Source of the DNA: Puniceicoccus vermicola
GTDB taxonomy: Bacteria > Verrucomicrobiota > Verrucomicrobiia > Opitutales > Puniceicoccaceae
DNA length: 64,000 nt
Assembly (NCBI RefSeq): GCF_014230055.1
Contig: NZ_JACHVA010000075.1
Span: forward strand, 1-64,000
Direction of reading: 5' to 3'
In this document: in pieces, positions 35,786-44,149 of the stretch
Numbering within the stretch: position 1 is the stretch's first letter
Layout of the letters: each line of letters opens with the position of its first letter
Translations under genes and position numbers: made by a program
Notes under the pieces: model-generated
The model's input: the letters and a program-made list of their open reading frames with translations, nothing else
Databases searched by the model: none
What the model was told of the DNA's origin: nothing

Positions 35786-36883
35786 ATGAATCAGTCATCT
35801 GCACTCTTCTCCGGCCGTCGGATTCTTTTGACGGCTTGTGTCGTTTTCTCCGCAGGATTTTTCTCCGCGGTTCAGGCGGAGTCGGTTGATCCGGATGATG
35901 AAGCAATCCGCTACGTTGGACGATTTACGGAGGACTACCGTTTTGCTTGGACCGGTGCGGAGATTGAGACGCTCTTTCAAGGTTCGACGATCGCTGCGGA
36001 TCTTCAAGTCGTGGCCGCGCCTCCAGCGGGTTTAACGGTGGTTGTCGACGGAGAGCCTCATTTCTTGAAAATAGGTCCGGGGCGTGGAACCTATACATTG
36101 GCCGAGGGACTGGACCCGAACGAGGTTCATCGGATCTCAGTGGTCAAACGAAGTGAAGGAGCTCGGGGCACGGTGAAGTTTTACGGTTTCGAGCTTCCGG
36201 ATGGAGGCGAGCTAATGAGACCGGATGCGCCGGATCGGCGAATACTGGTCATCGGAGATTCGATCACCTGTGGCTATGGAAACGAGGCCTCCGATCCCAA
36301 AGAGGGAAATACCGTAGAAAACGAGAACGGTTACATGTCCTATGCTTTGATCGCAGCTCGGGAGTTGGATGCGGATGCGATGCTCATTTGTTGGTCGGGT
36401 CGGGGAATGTATCGCAACCGCGGTAAAAATAACGATCAAAAGGGAACTTTGCCGATGCTTTTTGACCAAACGTTGCCGTTTGACGGAGAGATCGAGTGGG
36501 ACCATTCCCGATTCGTGCCGGACGTAATTGTCATCAACTTGGGAACGAACGATTCGGCCGAACTTAACGGGGCGAAACCTCCGCTTCCCAAGGAGGGATT
36601 CGTGGAGACCTATACAGAGTTTCTGAAGAGGCTTCGTGAAATGGCACCGGATTCTGTTTTGATTTTATCGATCGGGCCGATGCAATCGGGGCCGGTCGCT
36701 GGATGGCTGCCGGAGATTGCGGAGGAGTTCGATAATGCTTCCGTTCTGATCTATTCAAAATTCCAAGGGAAAGAGGATATCGGAGGTCATTGGCACCCCA
36801 GCGTGCTCAAGGATCAGAAAATGGCCCAACAGTTGGTCGAAGTGATTGAGGCATCGACGGGTTGGACGACCGGATCAAACTAA
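35786..36883 (+). CDS. Secreted SGNH/GDSL hydrolase (CE2-like acetyl esterase)
   Basis: Start at ATG 35786 (MNQSSALFSGRRILLTACVV), giving a signal peptide cleaved near VQA; 365 residues. The N-terminal jelly-roll (about 35-145; FRFAWTGAEIETLFQG-type strands) followed by an SGNH domain is the layout of carbohydrate esterase family 2. SGNH blocks are present: ILVIGDSITCGYGN (catalytic Ser), VIVINLGTNDS (Gly/Asn) and GHWHPS near the C-terminus (catalytic His region). CE2 enzymes remove acetyl groups from xylan or glucomannan oligosaccharides. It fits the theme of deacetylation in the window. Confidence 0.88.
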   Translation: MNQSSALFSGRRILLTACVVFSAGFFSAVQAESVDPDDEAIRYVGRFTEDYRFAWTGAEIETLFQGSTIAADLQVVAAPPAGLTVVVDGEPHFLKIGPGRGTYTLAEGLDPNEVHRISVVKRSEGARGTVKFYGFELPDGGELMRPDAPDRRILVIGDSITCGYGNEASDPKEGNTVENENGYMSYALIAARELDADAMLICWSGRGMYRNRGKNNDQKGTLPMLFDQTLPFDGEIEWDHSRFVPDVIVINLGTNDSAELNGAKPPLPKEGFVETYTEFLKRLREMAPDSVLILSIGPMQSGPVAGWLPEIAEEFDNASVLIYSKFQGKEDIGGHWHPSVLKDQKMAQQLVEVIEASTGWTTGSN

Positions 36884-37390
36884 TCCGGAGTGAATGTGAG
36901 GTTTCCGGGAATCGGAAACATGGGGTAAATCGGGAGATGGCGAAAGGTGGAAGCCTTTCAGCCGCTCGATGTCGGTATCCTGGTTCGGTGGCAGGTCGGG
37001 ATAACAATCCGGGGGCGTTTGTTAGTGAACAATTGTCAGTGATCGGGGGGACGGACTTTTCGCGTTTTGGGAAGGTGAATCGAGGTTCTGGTCCGATGTT
37101 TTATCGGTAGCATGGGACGAAGAAGTGAGTGGACAATCTCTTGCTCCTTAATCAGCATACATTCTCTCGCTTTCAATAGAATACCCCCCCATGGTTCCCC
37201 ATCCCTTTTGTTTTCGAGCTCCCTTGAGAGGGAGTTGCGGGGAACTTGTGTCCATCGAGGACGCTTACGGACCATGGCATTGGCTTTCTCACTTTTGGAG
37301 AAGTGGATCTCTCGAGCCTCATATTGAGGTTTATGACCTTCTCTAAATGTAACCCCGAAACCCTAACTACACACATACTCAGAACCACAC
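36884..37390. other. Intergenic region before the carbonic anhydrase
   Basis: About 500 bp with no convincing gene, repeat copy or RNA. The promoter of the carbonic anhydrase gene presumably lies in its AT-richer last 80 bp. Confidence 0.4.
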
Positions 37391-38086
37391 ATGAAAACAA
37401 AAACTAGCATTGTTTTACTTGCCTCATTGATTTCCTTTGGAGGACTCTTTGGGGAGAACCTTCCCCTTACCCAAGAGGAGCAAGCCGCACTGACTCCCCA
37501 GGAGGTCCTTCAACGGCTGATGGATGGGAATGCCCGTTTCCAAGCCGGAGAAACCTCTGACCCCAATGTGGAGAAGCGGGTGCAAGCTTCCGCAGGAGGA
37601 CAATATCCCGAGGCGGTGATTCTCTCTTGTCTCGATTCCCGTGTTCCTCCCGAGTTGGTCTTTGATAGCGGAATCGGCGATATTTTTGTCGGCCGGATTG
37701 CCGGTAACATTGAAAACGATGATCTTCTCGGTTCGATGGAATTTGCCACCGCTCTTTCTGGAGCCCGCTTGGTGATGGTATTGGGACATACGAGCTGCGG
37801 GGCTGTCCGCGGCGCCTGTGACGGAGCTGAGTTTGGCCACCTTACCGGCTTGTTGGAGAAGATCGAGCCAGCCATTGAGCAGGTCGAGGATTTTGACGAA
37901 GATGAACGTTCGGGGACGAATTCTGAATTTGTCGACGCCGTCGCTGCGGAAAATGTTCTTTTGACGATGGCCAATATTCGCGAGAAAAGTGAAATTCTCG
38001 CCGAATTGGAAGAATCCGGCGACATCATGATCGTGGGAGGTATCTACGACTTGGGCACCGGATCGGTGACTCTTCTCGAAGAGTAG
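37391..38086 (+). CDS. Periplasmic beta-class carbonic anhydrase
   Basis: 231 residues with a signal peptide (MKTKTSIVLLASLISFGGLF, cleavage about 21). The zinc ligands of the beta class are all present: C80 in ILSCLDSR, H133 and C136 in LGHTSCGAVRG, with the D82-R84 dyad. It interconverts CO2 and bicarbonate in the periplasm. A strong terminator follows, so it is probably monocistronic. With the DabAB pump at 57-61 kb it could take part in inorganic carbon supply, although Dab itself works with a vectorial cytoplasmic carbonic anhydrase activity in DabA, so the link is inference. Confidence 0.94.
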   Translation: MKTKTSIVLLASLISFGGLFGENLPLTQEEQAALTPQEVLQRLMDGNARFQAGETSDPNVEKRVQASAGGQYPEAVILSCLDSRVPPELVFDSGIGDIFVGRIAGNIENDDLLGSMEFATALSGARLVMVLGHTSCGAVRGACDGAEFGHLTGLLEKIEPAIEQVEDFDEDERSGTNSEFVDAVAAENVLLTMANIREKSEILAELEESGDIMIVGGIYDLGTGSVTLLEE

Positions 38087-38133
38087 TTCTCCTCGTTGCG
38101 AGGCTCCATCTGATTCCAGAAGGTATTTGCCCA

Positions 38134-38164
38134 AGAGGGACCGCGAGGTCCCTCTTTTTTTTTG
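38134..38164 (+). terminator. Rho-independent terminator after carbonic anhydrase
   Basis: Stem AGAGGGACC / GGTCCCTCT with a GCGA tetraloop, followed by nine T residues. A textbook intrinsic terminator 48 bp after the stop codon. Confidence 0.95.
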
Positions 38165-38177
38165 AGCCTTTCGTTCT

Positions 38178-38288
38178 TATACCGAATTTAGTGAGTTTTG
38201 ACCGTTATGGTGCAGCGCAGAATCGAAGCAGCGCAAGGCTCATTTCTCATCCCGCCATAACTATCAAAACTTCCTAAATTCGGTATTA
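38178..38288. mobile_element. MITE-like element, copy C (about 111 bp, internally deleted)
   Basis: Both ends are the same as copy A, in the same orientation, but the centre is missing. The left part ends at GCAGCGCAAGGC and continues directly with the right part CTCATTTCTCATCCCGCC. The join lies at an AGGC shared by both sides in copy A, so a deletion between short repeats explains it. It is inserted just after the carbonic anhydrase terminator. Confidence 0.85.
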
Positions 38289-38359
38289 GTTCGACCTCCT
38301 TCTCGGGCTTGTCGGCGAGGGCCTCTCTGTAGTGGGTAGGGCGGTAGCCCGTCCGAGTA

Positions 38360-39730
38360 CTAACGCCCCAAGTCGTCCCCGATGATCTTCTGGTAGGCCC
38401 GGAAGGACGCTTTTGGTGTCCTTTCGAGGGTTTCAAAATCGACGTAGGTGATCCCGAAGCGCATGTCGTAGCCGCGGGTCCACTCGAAGTTGTCCATCAG
38501 AGACCAACAGAAATAGCCTTGGACTGGAACGCCATCCTCGTCGCGGGCTGCCTTCATGGCGTCGGTGTAGCCTTGGAGGAAATTTGCCCGAAATTGATCG
38601 TCGACCGCTTCCTCGCGGCTGTTGGCTGCGACCGAGCAGCCATTTTCGGTGACGTAAATGGGGTAGTCTCCATAACGCTTGTGGATCCAGTTGAGCAGGT
38701 TCCGGAATCCCCAGGGGACCACGTACCAGCCCATGCTGGTTTTCTGCCAAGCCTCATCGGCGGAGAGAGATACCTGCTGGTCATCGCTCATGCCGCCATT
38801 GCCTTCTCCGGGAGCAATGCCTCCTTTTTCTGGGGGGCGGGCCGAGGCGTAGTGGGTCGTGTAGTGATTCAGTCCGATGAAGTCGACAGACCCCTTCACC
38901 AACGCTTGCTGTTCGGGAGTGAAGGAGGGGAGGCGGTCCCCGAGACGTTCTTTCATGATCGCCGGATAGTCGCCCAGGATGACGGGATCGGTGAGCCAGG
39001 CGAAGAAGAACTCCAGAGATTCCTGGGCCGCAGCCCGGTCGGCTTCGTTATCGGTCAGTGGCTCCCGCCAGTCACAGTTGTTGGCGAGCCCGATCTGACC
39101 GGGATAACCGCCTTCGCGGAACTCCTTGACCGCCATACCGTGGGCGATGAGAAGGTTGTGGGCGGCAAGATAAGGTTCAGTATTGGACACGCGGCCCGGG
39201 GCAAATTCTCCGTTTCCGTATCCCAGGACGGCGGTGCACCAATTCTCGTTAAAGGTAATCCAGTGGTTCACACGGTCGCCGAAGGCGTCGAAGCAGGTCT
39301 TGGCGTAGCGGCAGAAGGCTTCACTGGTTTTTTCCGAGAGCCAACCGTCGTTTTCCAATTGGAGGGTGAGGGGAAGGTCCCAGTGATAGAGGGTGATGAA
39401 GGGGGTAATTCCCTTGGCGAGGAGGCCGTCGATCAGGCGGTTGTAGAACTCGATGCCAGCGGGGTTTACGGATCCTTTGCCGTCGGGAATGATGCGGCTC
39501 CAGGAAAGGGAGAAGCGGTATCCGGTAACTCCGAGCTCGGCCATGAGCTCAATATCCTTCTCGAAAAGATGATAGTGATCGCAGGCCACATCACCGGTGT
39601 CCGCATTCTTGATCTTCCCGGGAGTGTGGGAATAGGCATCCCAGATATTGAGGCCTTTTCCGTCTTCGAGCCAGGCTCCTTCGATTTGATAAGCCGCGGT
39701 TGCGGTTCCCCAGTAAAATGGTGTTTTCAT
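38360..39730 (-). CDS. GH1 beta-glucosidase
   Basis: Start at ATG 39730 (MKTPFYWGTATAAYQIEGAW), 456 residues, the normal GH1 size. The signature F-x-WG-x-AT-AAYQIEG opens the barrel. The acid/base is E162 in WITFNENW and the nucleophile E362 in YVTENG. Oddly, the canonical NEP motif is NEN. GH1 enzymes are retaining beta-glycosidases acting on beta-glucosides, galactosides or fucosides. No signal peptide, so cytoplasmic. It follows the IclR regulator and sulfatase on the same strand, which suggests a small operon that processes desulfated beta-linked oligosaccharides. Confidence 0.95.
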   Translation of the reverse strand: MKTPFYWGTATAAYQIEGAWLEDGKGLNIWDAYSHTPGKIKNADTGDVACDHYHLFEKDIELMAELGVTGYRFSLSWSRIIPDGKGSVNPAGIEFYNRLIDGLLAKGITPFITLYHWDLPLTLQLENDGWLSEKTSEAFCRYAKTCFDAFGDRVNHWITFNENWCTAVLGYGNGEFAPGRVSNTEPYLAAHNLLIAHGMAVKEFREGGYPGQIGLANNCDWREPLTDNEADRAAAQESLEFFFAWLTDPVILGDYPAIMKERLGDRLPSFTPEQQALVKGSVDFIGLNHYTTHYASARPPEKGGIAPGEGNGGMSDDQQVSLSADEAWQKTSMGWYVVPWGFRNLLNWIHKRYGDYPIYVTENGCSVAANSREEAVDDQFRANFLQGYTDAMKAARDEDGVPVQGYFCWSLMDNFEWTRGYDMRFGITYVDFETLERTPKASFRAYQKIIGDDLGR

Positions 39731-39870
39731 AGTAGGATAGAGTTGCTTCTGAACCCTATTGACTTGCCGAACGCCCCGGGGAGTCAACGGCAATTCGGAG
39801 GAGGTGGGGAGGCGAGGTGTGCACCAGTAACTCTTCTTCTAAACCGGTGAAGAAGGGTTTAACGGAGGGG

Positions 39871-40626
39871 TCAACCGACCTTAGTGGCCTTGAGGAGATT
39901 CTCCCTGGATGATGAGAGGTGCCGAGTCAGTTCGGCGAAGCTTTGATCCGCTTGGGTTTCAGTGAGGCATAGGAAGAGGCTTCCCCGGTGGGGACCTACT
40001 TGGAAGGGAATCGCGATGCGGCAGATGCCGGGCCGGGCGAGGGAACGATCTCGGAAAATCTCCGAATCGGGAGAGGTTCGGAAGCGGGTGAGAGACTCTT
40101 GGAGTTCCGCTAGGCTTGCAATGCTGCTCAGAGGCCCTCCGACCATTTGTCGCTGTTCCTCCGGGGTCATCAGAGAGAGAATGGCGAGGGCGCCAGCATG
40201 GTCTCCTTCAAAATGAAGGGTATGCCCGGGATGAATGATCGAGACGGCTCCTTCGGCGACCTGGCTGGCGACCACGATCAGACGATCGTTCAAGAAAGTC
40301 GCCAAAGCCGTGGATTCGTTGGTGATTCGGCAAAGTTGGCGAACCGTATTCTCCGCGACACTTTGGAAACCTCCCGATCCGCCGGTGCAGAGCTGTATCC
40401 AGTTCTGCAGGGCAGGACCTCGGACATAGCCGACCTTGCCAGACCGGCGCACATAGTCGGCAGCTTCGAGGGTCTGGAGAAGGCGGGAGAGGGTGGCATC
40501 GGTCGCCCCAGGGAGAGTTTGACGCAGCTCCGAAAAACGGACCGGTTCTTCCTCCAGAGAAATCCTTTCCAGGACTTTGATGCCACGGAGCAGGGTGGAG
40601 GAAGAAGGGTTTTGGGGCGCGGCCAT
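39871..40626 (-). CDS. IclR-family transcriptional regulator
   Basis: 251 residues. The N-terminal winged helix reads STLLRGIKVLERISLEEEPV, then RFSELRQTLPGATDATLSRL and LEAADYVRRSGKVGYVRG. The C-terminal effector domain shows the usual conserved features (STALATFLNDRLIVVASQV; FEGDHAGALAILSLM; SLARPGICRIAIPF). IclR proteins control catabolic operons in response to small aromatic or sugar-derived ligands. The start lies 15 bp after the stop of the sulfatase gene and the GH1 gene follows 140 bp downstream, so it probably regulates this three-gene unit. Confidence 0.93.
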   Translation of the reverse strand: MAAPQNPSSSTLLRGIKVLERISLEEEPVRFSELRQTLPGATDATLSRLLQTLEAADYVRRSGKVGYVRGPALQNWIQLCTGGSGGFQSVAENTVRQLCRITNESTALATFLNDRLIVVASQVAEGAVSIIHPGHTLHFEGDHAGALAILSLMTPEEQRQMVGGPLSSIASLAELQESLTRFRTSPDSEIFRDRSLARPGICRIAIPFQVGPHRGSLFLCLTETQADQSFAELTRHLSSSRENLLKATKVG

Positions 40627-40640
40627 ATTCGGGAAAACCC

Positions 40641-42152
40641 TTAGGCTGGTGCGATTCGGGGCATTGGCAAAACTTCTTTCGCCATTTCCGCCTGCACAAA
40701 GGCTTGCAGGAGTTTGGCTTTGACCGCCGCATATTCGGGGTCGCTCCAGCGATTGTGGATCTCGCCTGGGTCAGTTTTGAGGTCATAGAGCTCTCCGCAC
40801 TCGAAGGCGCGGAAGACTGTTATCTTGTAGCGGTCATCAATGTAGGTCTTGTGTTCGGCTACGCCCGGTTCGTGGTTGTCCTCGACCAGGGTGTGGGATC
40901 GCACCGCGGATTGCGGGTCGCGCCAGGAGGGTAGCTGGTCGACGCCGGTCATAGCGTAAGGTTTGTTGATTCCGGCAGCGCTGAGCATCGTTGTCGGCAG
41001 ATCGACCAGACTCTGGAGTGCCTTCGAACGGCCGTTTTTCGGGACCTCTCCGGGCCAGCGCACAAGGAAGGGAACCTTGACCCCGTCATCGTAGTGGAAG
41101 GGGCCCTTGGCGATCAAGCCATGGTGCCCGAAGTAGTGCCCATGGTCGGAGGTGAAGATGACCAGGGTGTTGTCGGCGATTCCGAGCTCCTCCAAGTGGT
41201 CGAGGATTTTTCCGACGTAGTGGTCGAGGGCCGACACCATGCCGTAGTAAATGGCGATGTCCTTTGCCAACTCCTTCGGATCGTGGGAGTGGTCCTGAAC
41301 CCCATGCATCCATTTTCCGTGAATGCCGTAATCTTCCTTCTTGCCCCCTTCGAGACTCAGCTTGCGGAAAGGGCTGGCATCCGGATCGTCGAGCTCGGCT
41401 GGATCCAGTGACGGGACGGTGATTTTTTCCGGATCATACATCTCGCTCCACGGTTTGGGAATGAGATAGGAGGGATGGGGGTCGAAGAAGCTCGACCAGA
41501 GGAAGAAGGGCTGGTCACTTTGAGCGTATTCGCTGAGGTAGTGATTCGTCCGTTCGCTGATCCAAGTATTGTAGTGATACTCTTCTGGGAGGTCCCATTC
41601 GTGCTTCCGGGGGCCCTGACTTCCCGTGGGTTTTTGGAAATAATCGCGCCAGTTTTTCAGGCCTTTCTCTTCCATCCAGAGCGCGTAGTGCTGGCCGACG
41701 TGGGCTTCGTCCGTGTGGTTCCGGGCGAGCTCGAAATCATCGAATCCGTAGAAGGGGCCCTCGAAGTTCCGCCAGAAATCCAGATCTTGAAGAGTGGGGT
41801 AGGACTCGAGGGAGGGAAATTCCTCGGTGCTTTGGAGTGGTTGGAAGTGGGCCTTGCCGACGAGCCCGGTCCGGTATCCGTTTTTACGCCAAGTATCGTT
41901 CATGGTCGGCCGGTCTTCGAGAAGCTTGGTCCCGAGGGTGTAGGCACCGTGCTGACTCGGCCATTGCCCGGTGAGGATACTCGCCCGAGTCGGCGTGCAG
42001 GTTGGGTTCGGGCAGTAGGCTCTCTCGAAAAGAGTCCCTTGGCGGGCAAGGCGGTCGAGGTTCGGGGTCTGAATCTCGGGGTTGTCGATTCCCAGCGTGT
42101 TCCAATGCTGCTGGTCGCTGGTGATGAGGAGAATATTGGGTCGGGCTTTCAT
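40641..42152 (-). CDS. Type I sulfatase (formylglycine-dependent)
   Basis: Start at ATG 42152 (MKARPNILLITSDQQHWNTL), 503 residues; the longer in-frame extension to 42275 looks non-coding. The formylglycine motif is CTPTR (C52-R56) in NPTCTPTRASILTG. Metal-ligand residues include D13 of TSDQ and the TSDHGHYFGHHG block (about 318-329). No signal peptide is visible at this start. It should hydrolyse a sulfate ester on a sugar; the specificity is not readable. First gene of the operon with the IclR regulator and GH1. It lies directly upstream of the tRNA-Thr gene, on the opposite strand. Confidence 0.94.
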   Translation of the reverse strand: MKARPNILLITSDQQHWNTLGIDNPEIQTPNLDRLARQGTLFERAYCPNPTCTPTRASILTGQWPSQHGAYTLGTKLLEDRPTMNDTWRKNGYRTGLVGKAHFQPLQSTEEFPSLESYPTLQDLDFWRNFEGPFYGFDDFELARNHTDEAHVGQHYALWMEEKGLKNWRDYFQKPTGSQGPRKHEWDLPEEYHYNTWISERTNHYLSEYAQSDQPFFLWSSFFDPHPSYLIPKPWSEMYDPEKITVPSLDPAELDDPDASPFRKLSLEGGKKEDYGIHGKWMHGVQDHSHDPKELAKDIAIYYGMVSALDHYVGKILDHLEELGIADNTLVIFTSDHGHYFGHHGLIAKGPFHYDDGVKVPFLVRWPGEVPKNGRSKALQSLVDLPTTMLSAAGINKPYAMTGVDQLPSWRDPQSAVRSHTLVEDNHEPGVAEHKTYIDDRYKITVFRAFECGELYDLKTDPGEIHNRWSDPEYAAVKAKLLQAFVQAEMAKEVLPMPRIAPA

Positions 42153-42376
42153 AATACCAAAAATAGAAGTAACTACAATTAGTGATAGTATTCGAGCCGG
42201 GCAATCCAATAGTCGAAAAAAGGGATTCTTTGCTGGGAGGATACCTGGATTTCGGCCGCTTCCGCGGTTCCTCACTACGATCGGCGCAGGAGGAGGGCCG
42301 GAGAGAATTCCTTCCCGCTGGCCAACAATTCTTGCTTGTCATCGTGAAGGACATCAGCACTGTACTTTCTTTCGCC

Positions 42377-42452
42377 GCCGGAATAGCTCAGCTGGTAGAG
42401 CAACTCATTCGTAATGAGTAGGTCGTCGGTTCAAATCCGACTTTCGGCTCCA
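42377..42452 (+). tRNA. tRNA-Thr(CGT), integration site of the mobile element
   Basis: 76 nt with encoded CCA. Acceptor GCCGGAA / TTTCGGC, D arm AGCTCAGCTGGTAGAGC, anticodon arm CTCAT-TCGTAAT-GAG with anticodon CGT, T arm GTCGG-TTCAAAT-CCGAC. The last 47 nt are also the left attachment core of the 13.3-kb element, so the gene was rebuilt by the incoming DNA and stays intact. Confidence 0.96.
42406..42452 (+). repeat. attL core (47-bp direct repeat, within tRNA-Thr)
   Basis: From CATTCGTAATGAG in the anticodon arm to the terminal CCA. Identical to 55753-55799. The sequences outside the core differ on both sides. Confidence 0.95.
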
Positions 42453-42457
42453 GGCGT

Positions 42458-42493
42458 AAATCCCTTTTTAATAGCGGCTTGTGGGATTTTTTC
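42458..42493 (+). terminator. Terminator-like hairpin after tRNA-Thr
   Basis: AAATCCC and GGGATTT arms with an 18-nt loop, followed by a T-rich tract. It is supplied by the element; the original chromosomal terminator is now at attR. Confidence 0.6.
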
Positions 42494-42630
42494 TTTTCTT
42501 GTTTAGATTCCTTCTTTTTTGAAGGTGCCCGGAAAGTGCCTATTTTGAAAAGGCTGCTGAAATCCGATATGTGGGAAAAATTTTGGTGTCGATCCCTTCC
42601 GACCGTTCAGCTTTGCTTTCTGACGAACAC

Positions 42631-42663
42631 GAAAAAGCCCCGCCCGATAGTCGAGCGAGGCTT
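42631..42663 (-). terminator. Rho-independent terminator for the 45-aa gene
   Basis: On the minus strand, AAGCCTCGC pairs with GCGGGGCTT around an 11-nt loop, followed by TTTTTC. It lies 24 bp after the stop of the minus-strand small gene and supports that gene being expressed. Confidence 0.8.
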
Positions 42664-42686
42664 CTGCTTCGAAAGTCGCCTTAAGC

Positions 42687-42824
42687 TCAAAGGTTGTCTT
42701 TCACGCTTTCCCAGAGGTCCGTAACACCTGCTTGGAATGCCTCTAAGACTTTTTTGCGAACATCTCGGAAGTGGCACTCGGTACCAAGAGTCCATTGCTC
42801 TTTGCTAAAGTCCGCGCCGCACAT
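42687..42824 (-). CDS. Small element protein of 45 residues, unknown function
   Basis: I choose ATG 42824 (MCGADFSKEQWTLGTECHFR) because GGGAG lies 5-9 nt upstream. The frame is open to 42878 but that extension has no ribosome binding site. The peptide is acidic-basic mixed with a possible amphipathic helix (DVRKKVLEAFQAGVTDLWES). No family was recognised. An intrinsic terminator follows on its own strand, which makes it a credible gene. It sits alone at the tRNA end of the element, divergent from the cargo genes. Confidence 0.6.
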   Translation of the reverse strand: MCGADFSKEQWTLGTECHFRDVRKKVLEAFQAGVTDLWESVKDNL

Positions 42825-42956
42825 TCTCACTCCCGAAAAAATGGATTGGAATTGCCCCAATTTCTCGTTTTTGTGCATTTATGACTAATGTACGCTGAAT
42901 TTTCTCCGGAAGTGAAAAGCTTGCAGTCTACTCGCGAATTCAGATAACTCGTTTCT

Positions 42957-43049
42957 ATGAGCGATGACCCGAAACCCCCGCCGCCCCCAGCACCTATTCC
43001 TGCCCCCACGGGAAACCCTGGAACACGTGATCTAAATCCGACACGGTAG
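42957..43049 (+). CDS. 30-residue proline-rich leader ORF
   Basis: ATG 42957 opens MSDDPKPPPPPAPIPAPTGN, ending ...LNPTR at TAG 43047-43049. The stop lies 2 bp before the GTG start of the membrane protein gene, and the sequence around the stop supplies that gene's Shine-Dalgarno (GGTAGGAG). It could be a short protein or a leader peptide that couples translation to the next gene; polyproline runs stall ribosomes unless EF-P is present, so a translation-sensing role is conceivable but unproven. Confidence 0.5.
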   Translation: MSDDPKPPPPPAPIPAPTGNPGTRDLNPTR

Positions 43050-43051
43050 GA

Positions 43052-43450
43052 GTGAGTTCGAACAAAGAGATCTGGGAAAGCTATACTCGATACACCAAAG
43101 ATCTTACCGAGTACTCACGGAAACTGGGATTCGCCGGCGTTGCGATATTTTGGATTTTGAAGAATCCAGACGGTTCATTTTCGGTCCTCATGAAGATCGC
43201 TTTGATTTTTTTCATCCTCTTTTTCGTGTTCGATATAGCTCAGTCCTATGTTGGATCTCGTCGGCGTCTAGAATGGAACCAGTCCGAAGAACAAAAGATG
43301 TTCGCGAAGTATGAGACGATCGATGGCGAATACCACTGGCCCAGAGAGCTTGATATACCTGCGCAACGATATTTCCGGCTCAAGGTAGGAGCATTGATTT
43401 CTGCTTACTCCCTAATCGTTGCGGAAATGATGCTTCGGTTCGTCCAATGA
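43052..43450 (+). CDS. Small membrane protein, element cargo
   Basis: 132 residues from GTG 43052 (MSSNKEIWESYTRYTKDLTE). Hydrophobic segments lie at about 25-37 (weak), 46-68 (strong: LMKIALIFFILFFVFDIAQS) and 108-129. The soluble loop between TM2 and TM3 is charged (SRRRLEWNQSEEQKMFAKYE). I know of similar small proteins in genomic islands, but no function is established that I can name. The GTG is supported by GGTAGGAG just upstream. It faces the tRNA-distal direction, opposite to the element's core genes, and is followed 53 bp later by a second membrane-anchored protein; the two probably work together. Confidence 0.75.
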   Translation: MSSNKEIWESYTRYTKDLTEYSRKLGFAGVAIFWILKNPDGSFSVLMKIALIFFILFFVFDIAQSYVGSRRRLEWNQSEEQKMFAKYETIDGEYHWPRELDIPAQRYFRLKVGALISAYSLIVAEMMLRFVQ

Positions 43451-43503
43451 AAAGATTAAAGAACCTTTAACAAGATTCGACACCATAAAGCCCCCCATAG
43501 AGC

Positions 43504-44097
43504 ATGGCTAGTATTCTCACCATCCTGAAAGATATCTTCTTCTTGGTTGGCGCCATTGCGGGGCTCTTGGCTCTATTTCGGCAATTTGTAGAGAGCAAGT
43601 TCAAGAAAGACCTCGACCGACTGAATTCTATACTCTCCAAATTTAGTGCTAGTGAAATAATGGACCTTGAGTATTTGATCGGAGGAGCCCGTAAAATTCC
43701 TGACAGTGTCTTTTCCCCCTTCGAGAATCTCGCGAAACAAAGGAAGATCAGCTGGAACGAAGTTTGTTTTACAGGACCATTACGGAAAGAAATTCAGTCG
43801 GAACTTGAATGCCTTGATCAGGATTACCTTTCTCTCAGAGAATTCATTCAGACACCCCACTGGGATGGATCGAACTGGGACTTTAGATACTATTGGACCT
43901 TCGAAAAGAATAGCTTCTCAGAACTGCAAGGCAAAGGCTCCTATCCGGAACATCTAAAGATGGCCGAAGAGGCTGCAGAACGACTCCGAAAAAGATTTCA
44001 AAGGGTCCAGGCTCTGGCTGACCTTCACTTCTATCAAGCTATTGCTTCCGGTTTCACCGTTCCTCGATTGTTCCGAGCACGAGGGCTAGAACTGTAA
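43504..44097 (+). CDS. Membrane-anchored protein, element cargo
   Basis: 197 residues. A single N-terminal hydrophobic helix (ILKDIFFLVGAIAGLLALFR, about 7-26) is followed by a soluble, charged, mainly helical domain (KKDLDRLNSILSKFSASEIM; later HLKMAEEAAERLRKRFQRVQ). The domain is not recognised. Second gene of the plus-strand cargo pair. Paired small membrane proteins at the end of a mobile element, oriented against the core genes, are a common arrangement for phage-exclusion or abortive-infection modules, so a defence role is a reasonable hypothesis but not shown by any motif. Confidence 0.72.
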   Translation: MASILTILKDIFFLVGAIAGLLALFRQFVESKFKKDLDRLNSILSKFSASEIMDLEYLIGGARKIPDSVFSPFENLAKQRKISWNEVCFTGPLRKEIQSELECLDQDYLSLREFIQTPHWDGSNWDFRYYWTFEKNSFSELQGKGSYPEHLKMAEEAAERLRKRFQRVQALADLHFYQAIASGFTVPRLFRARGLEL

Positions 44098-44149
44098 ATT
44101 GAATAGAGATCTACCCAAGCAGCAACATTGCCCGGGCGTGGACCTTCTT

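Noticed and set aside
38519-39850. 443-codon open frame opposite the GH1 gene
   Set aside because: It mirrors the GH1 coding strand; the GH1 protein has all family motifs while this frame has none. It is a by-product of high GC3 codon use.
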